Source: Cubamyces lactineus (lineage: Eukaryota; Basidiomycota; Agaricomycetes; Polyporales; Polyporaceae). From it: a DNA stretch of 64,000 nt. This document shows, piece after piece, positions 63,188 through 64,000 of this stretch. The stretch covers positions 2,108,001-2,172,000 of the forward strand of contig JACDTU010000001.1 in NCBI GenBank assembly GCA_022376465.1, in the 5' to 3' direction. The first letter of the stretch is position 1, and the number at the start of each line of letters is the position of its first letter. Under the pieces are notes generated by a model, which saw nothing but the letters and a program-made list of their open reading frames with translations, was not told the origin of the DNA and made no database searches. Made by a program: the position numbers and the translations under genes.

Positions 63188-64000
63188 TCGGTTACATCCT
63201 CTCTCCCACCGGACTCACCATGGCGGAGTCGAAGGTTAAGGCGATCTTGGATTGGCCCGAACCCCGGAAGGTCCGCGACATACAGTCGTTCCTGGGGTTC
63301 GCGAACTTCTATCGACGGTTTATTCCAAACTACTCCGAGATCGTACTACCGCTGACCCGCTTAACCCGCAAGTCCGTGCCTTGGCACTTCTCCGAGGAAT
63401 GTCGGAGTTCGTTTAACGCTCTCAAGAAGGCGTTCACGACAGCTCCGGTACTACACCACTGGATGCCCGACCGACCCCTCACCGTCGAGACTGACGCCTC
63501 GGACTACGCCATCGCCGGCATTCTCTCCCTTACCACCGAGTCCGGTGAACTCCACCCCATTGCCTTCCACTCCCGCACCTTGACCGGCGCGGAGTTGAAC
63601 TACGACACCCACGACAAGGAACTCCTCGCGATCTTCGAATGTTTCAAGACCTGGCGGCACTACCTCGAAGGTTCGGCAACCCCGATCGACGTTGTCACGG
63701 ACCACAAGAATTTGGTATACTTCGCGACTACGAAGTTACTGACCCGCCGTCAAGCCCGATGGTCGGAGTTCCTCTCGCAGTTCAACCTCGTAGTCCGGTT
63801 CCGGCCAGGTAAGCTTGGAGCGAAGCCCGACGCACTGACACGCCGTTGGGACGTCTACCCAAAAGAGGGGGGCAGTGACTACTCCGTCGTCAACCCACAC
63901 AACTACCGACCGGTTTTCACCCAGGAGCAGCTCGCCGCGTCCCTCCGGGCTACCTACCTCCGACCCCCCGTACTCCGAGCTTCCTTCGTCCTCGACTCCG
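63188..64000 (+). CDS. Gypsy-1 Pol, continuation (end of RT, RNase H), cut by window end
   Basis: Resumes the gypsy-1 pol frame after the duplicated GTACC: GYILSPTGLTMAESKVKAIL, then WPEPRKVRDIQSFLGFANFY, the RT connection region. RNase H has TVETDASDYAIAGILSL, then FHSRTLTGAELNYDTHDKEL and VVTDHKNLVYFA. RQARWSEFLSQFNLVVRFRPG and a linker follow. Integrase is not reached before 64000. There are no stops or frameshifts, so only the gypsy-2 insertion disables this gene. Confidence 0.93.

Larger units (their letters stand above)
50679..64000 (+). mobile_element. Gypsy-1 LTR retrotransposon, split by gypsy-2 and cut by the window end
   Basis: 5' LTR 50679-51371, primer site 51374-51384, gag 51403-52872, frameshift site, and pol starting at 52926. 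Pol is broken at 54297 by gypsy-2 (54298-63182 plus the duplicated GTACC) and resumes at 63188. The window ends inside pol, after RNase H and before integrase. The host sequence is rich in TCCG, CTCCG and CCCCG words in both coding and LTR parts. Confidence 0.9.

Noticed and set aside
1..64000. CRISPR arrays, operons, ribosome-binding sites and riboswitches
   Set aside because: The window is eukaryotic nuclear DNA with spliceosomal introns; no regularly spaced repeats of the CRISPR type were seen.

Overview
This is nuclear DNA of a filamentous basidiomycete, most likely a wood- or litter-decaying agaricomycete and perhaps a polypore. The evidence is short (about 50-70 bp) GT-AG introns in almost every gene, two polyporopepsin-like aspartic proteases, a FunK1-type kinase, a pogo-like transposase and fungal copia and chromodomain gypsy retrotransposons. 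I saw no prokaryotic features, rRNA, convincing tRNA or CRISPR.

Left part (1-40,150), ordinary gene space with many local duplications. In order: secreted aspartic protease 1 (947-2784, minus); a FunK1 kinase (4029-6897, minus); an orphan copy of another gene's promoter (7743-7882); aspartic protease 2 (8095-9925, minus); a gamma-butyrobetaine/trimethyllysine dioxygenase-like gene (10853-12171, minus); a tandem family of small nucleotidyltransferase-fold genes (12688-15138, minus; two intact, one relic); a serine carboxypeptidase (16052-18261, plus); a doubtful hypothetical gene; a second kinase-like gene (20339-21688, plus); an intronless FAD monooxygenase (22378-23589, plus); a Tag1-like membrane protein (24018-26024, plus); a tandem array of isopenicillin-N-synthase-like 2OG-Fe(II) oxygenases (26251-33477, minus; three intact, one 5' stump); a GH5 beta-glucosidase of the steryl-glucosidase/glucocerebrosidase type (33942-36875, minus); and a class-3 aldehyde dehydrogenase with a membrane tail (37557-40150, plus).

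Right part (40,650-64,000), a stack of mobile elements. A 507-bp MITE with perfect 65-bp inverted repeats and a TA duplication precedes a pogo-like DDE transposase gene. A copia element is inserted in the end of the transposase gene. A gypsy element (gypsy-1) is inserted in the copia 3' LTR. A second, complete gypsy element (gypsy-2, 54298-63182, coding on the minus strand) is inserted in gypsy-1 pol and flanked by the 5-bp duplication GTACC. The right part of gypsy-1 continues to the end of the window, so the right halves of gypsy-1, copia and the transposon lie outside.

The retrotransposons carry the most interesting signals. Both gypsy elements have a primer-binding site complementary to their own predicted mRNA 5' end (Tf1-like self-priming). 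Both also have a textbook -1 frameshift heptamer followed by a hairpin at the gag stop. The copia LTR contains a leader segment twice, once with and once precisely without a 56-nt GT-AG intron. Gypsy-2 has an ATG-less upstream frame joined to gag by an ATGA overlap, and an extra 425-codon ORF after pol.
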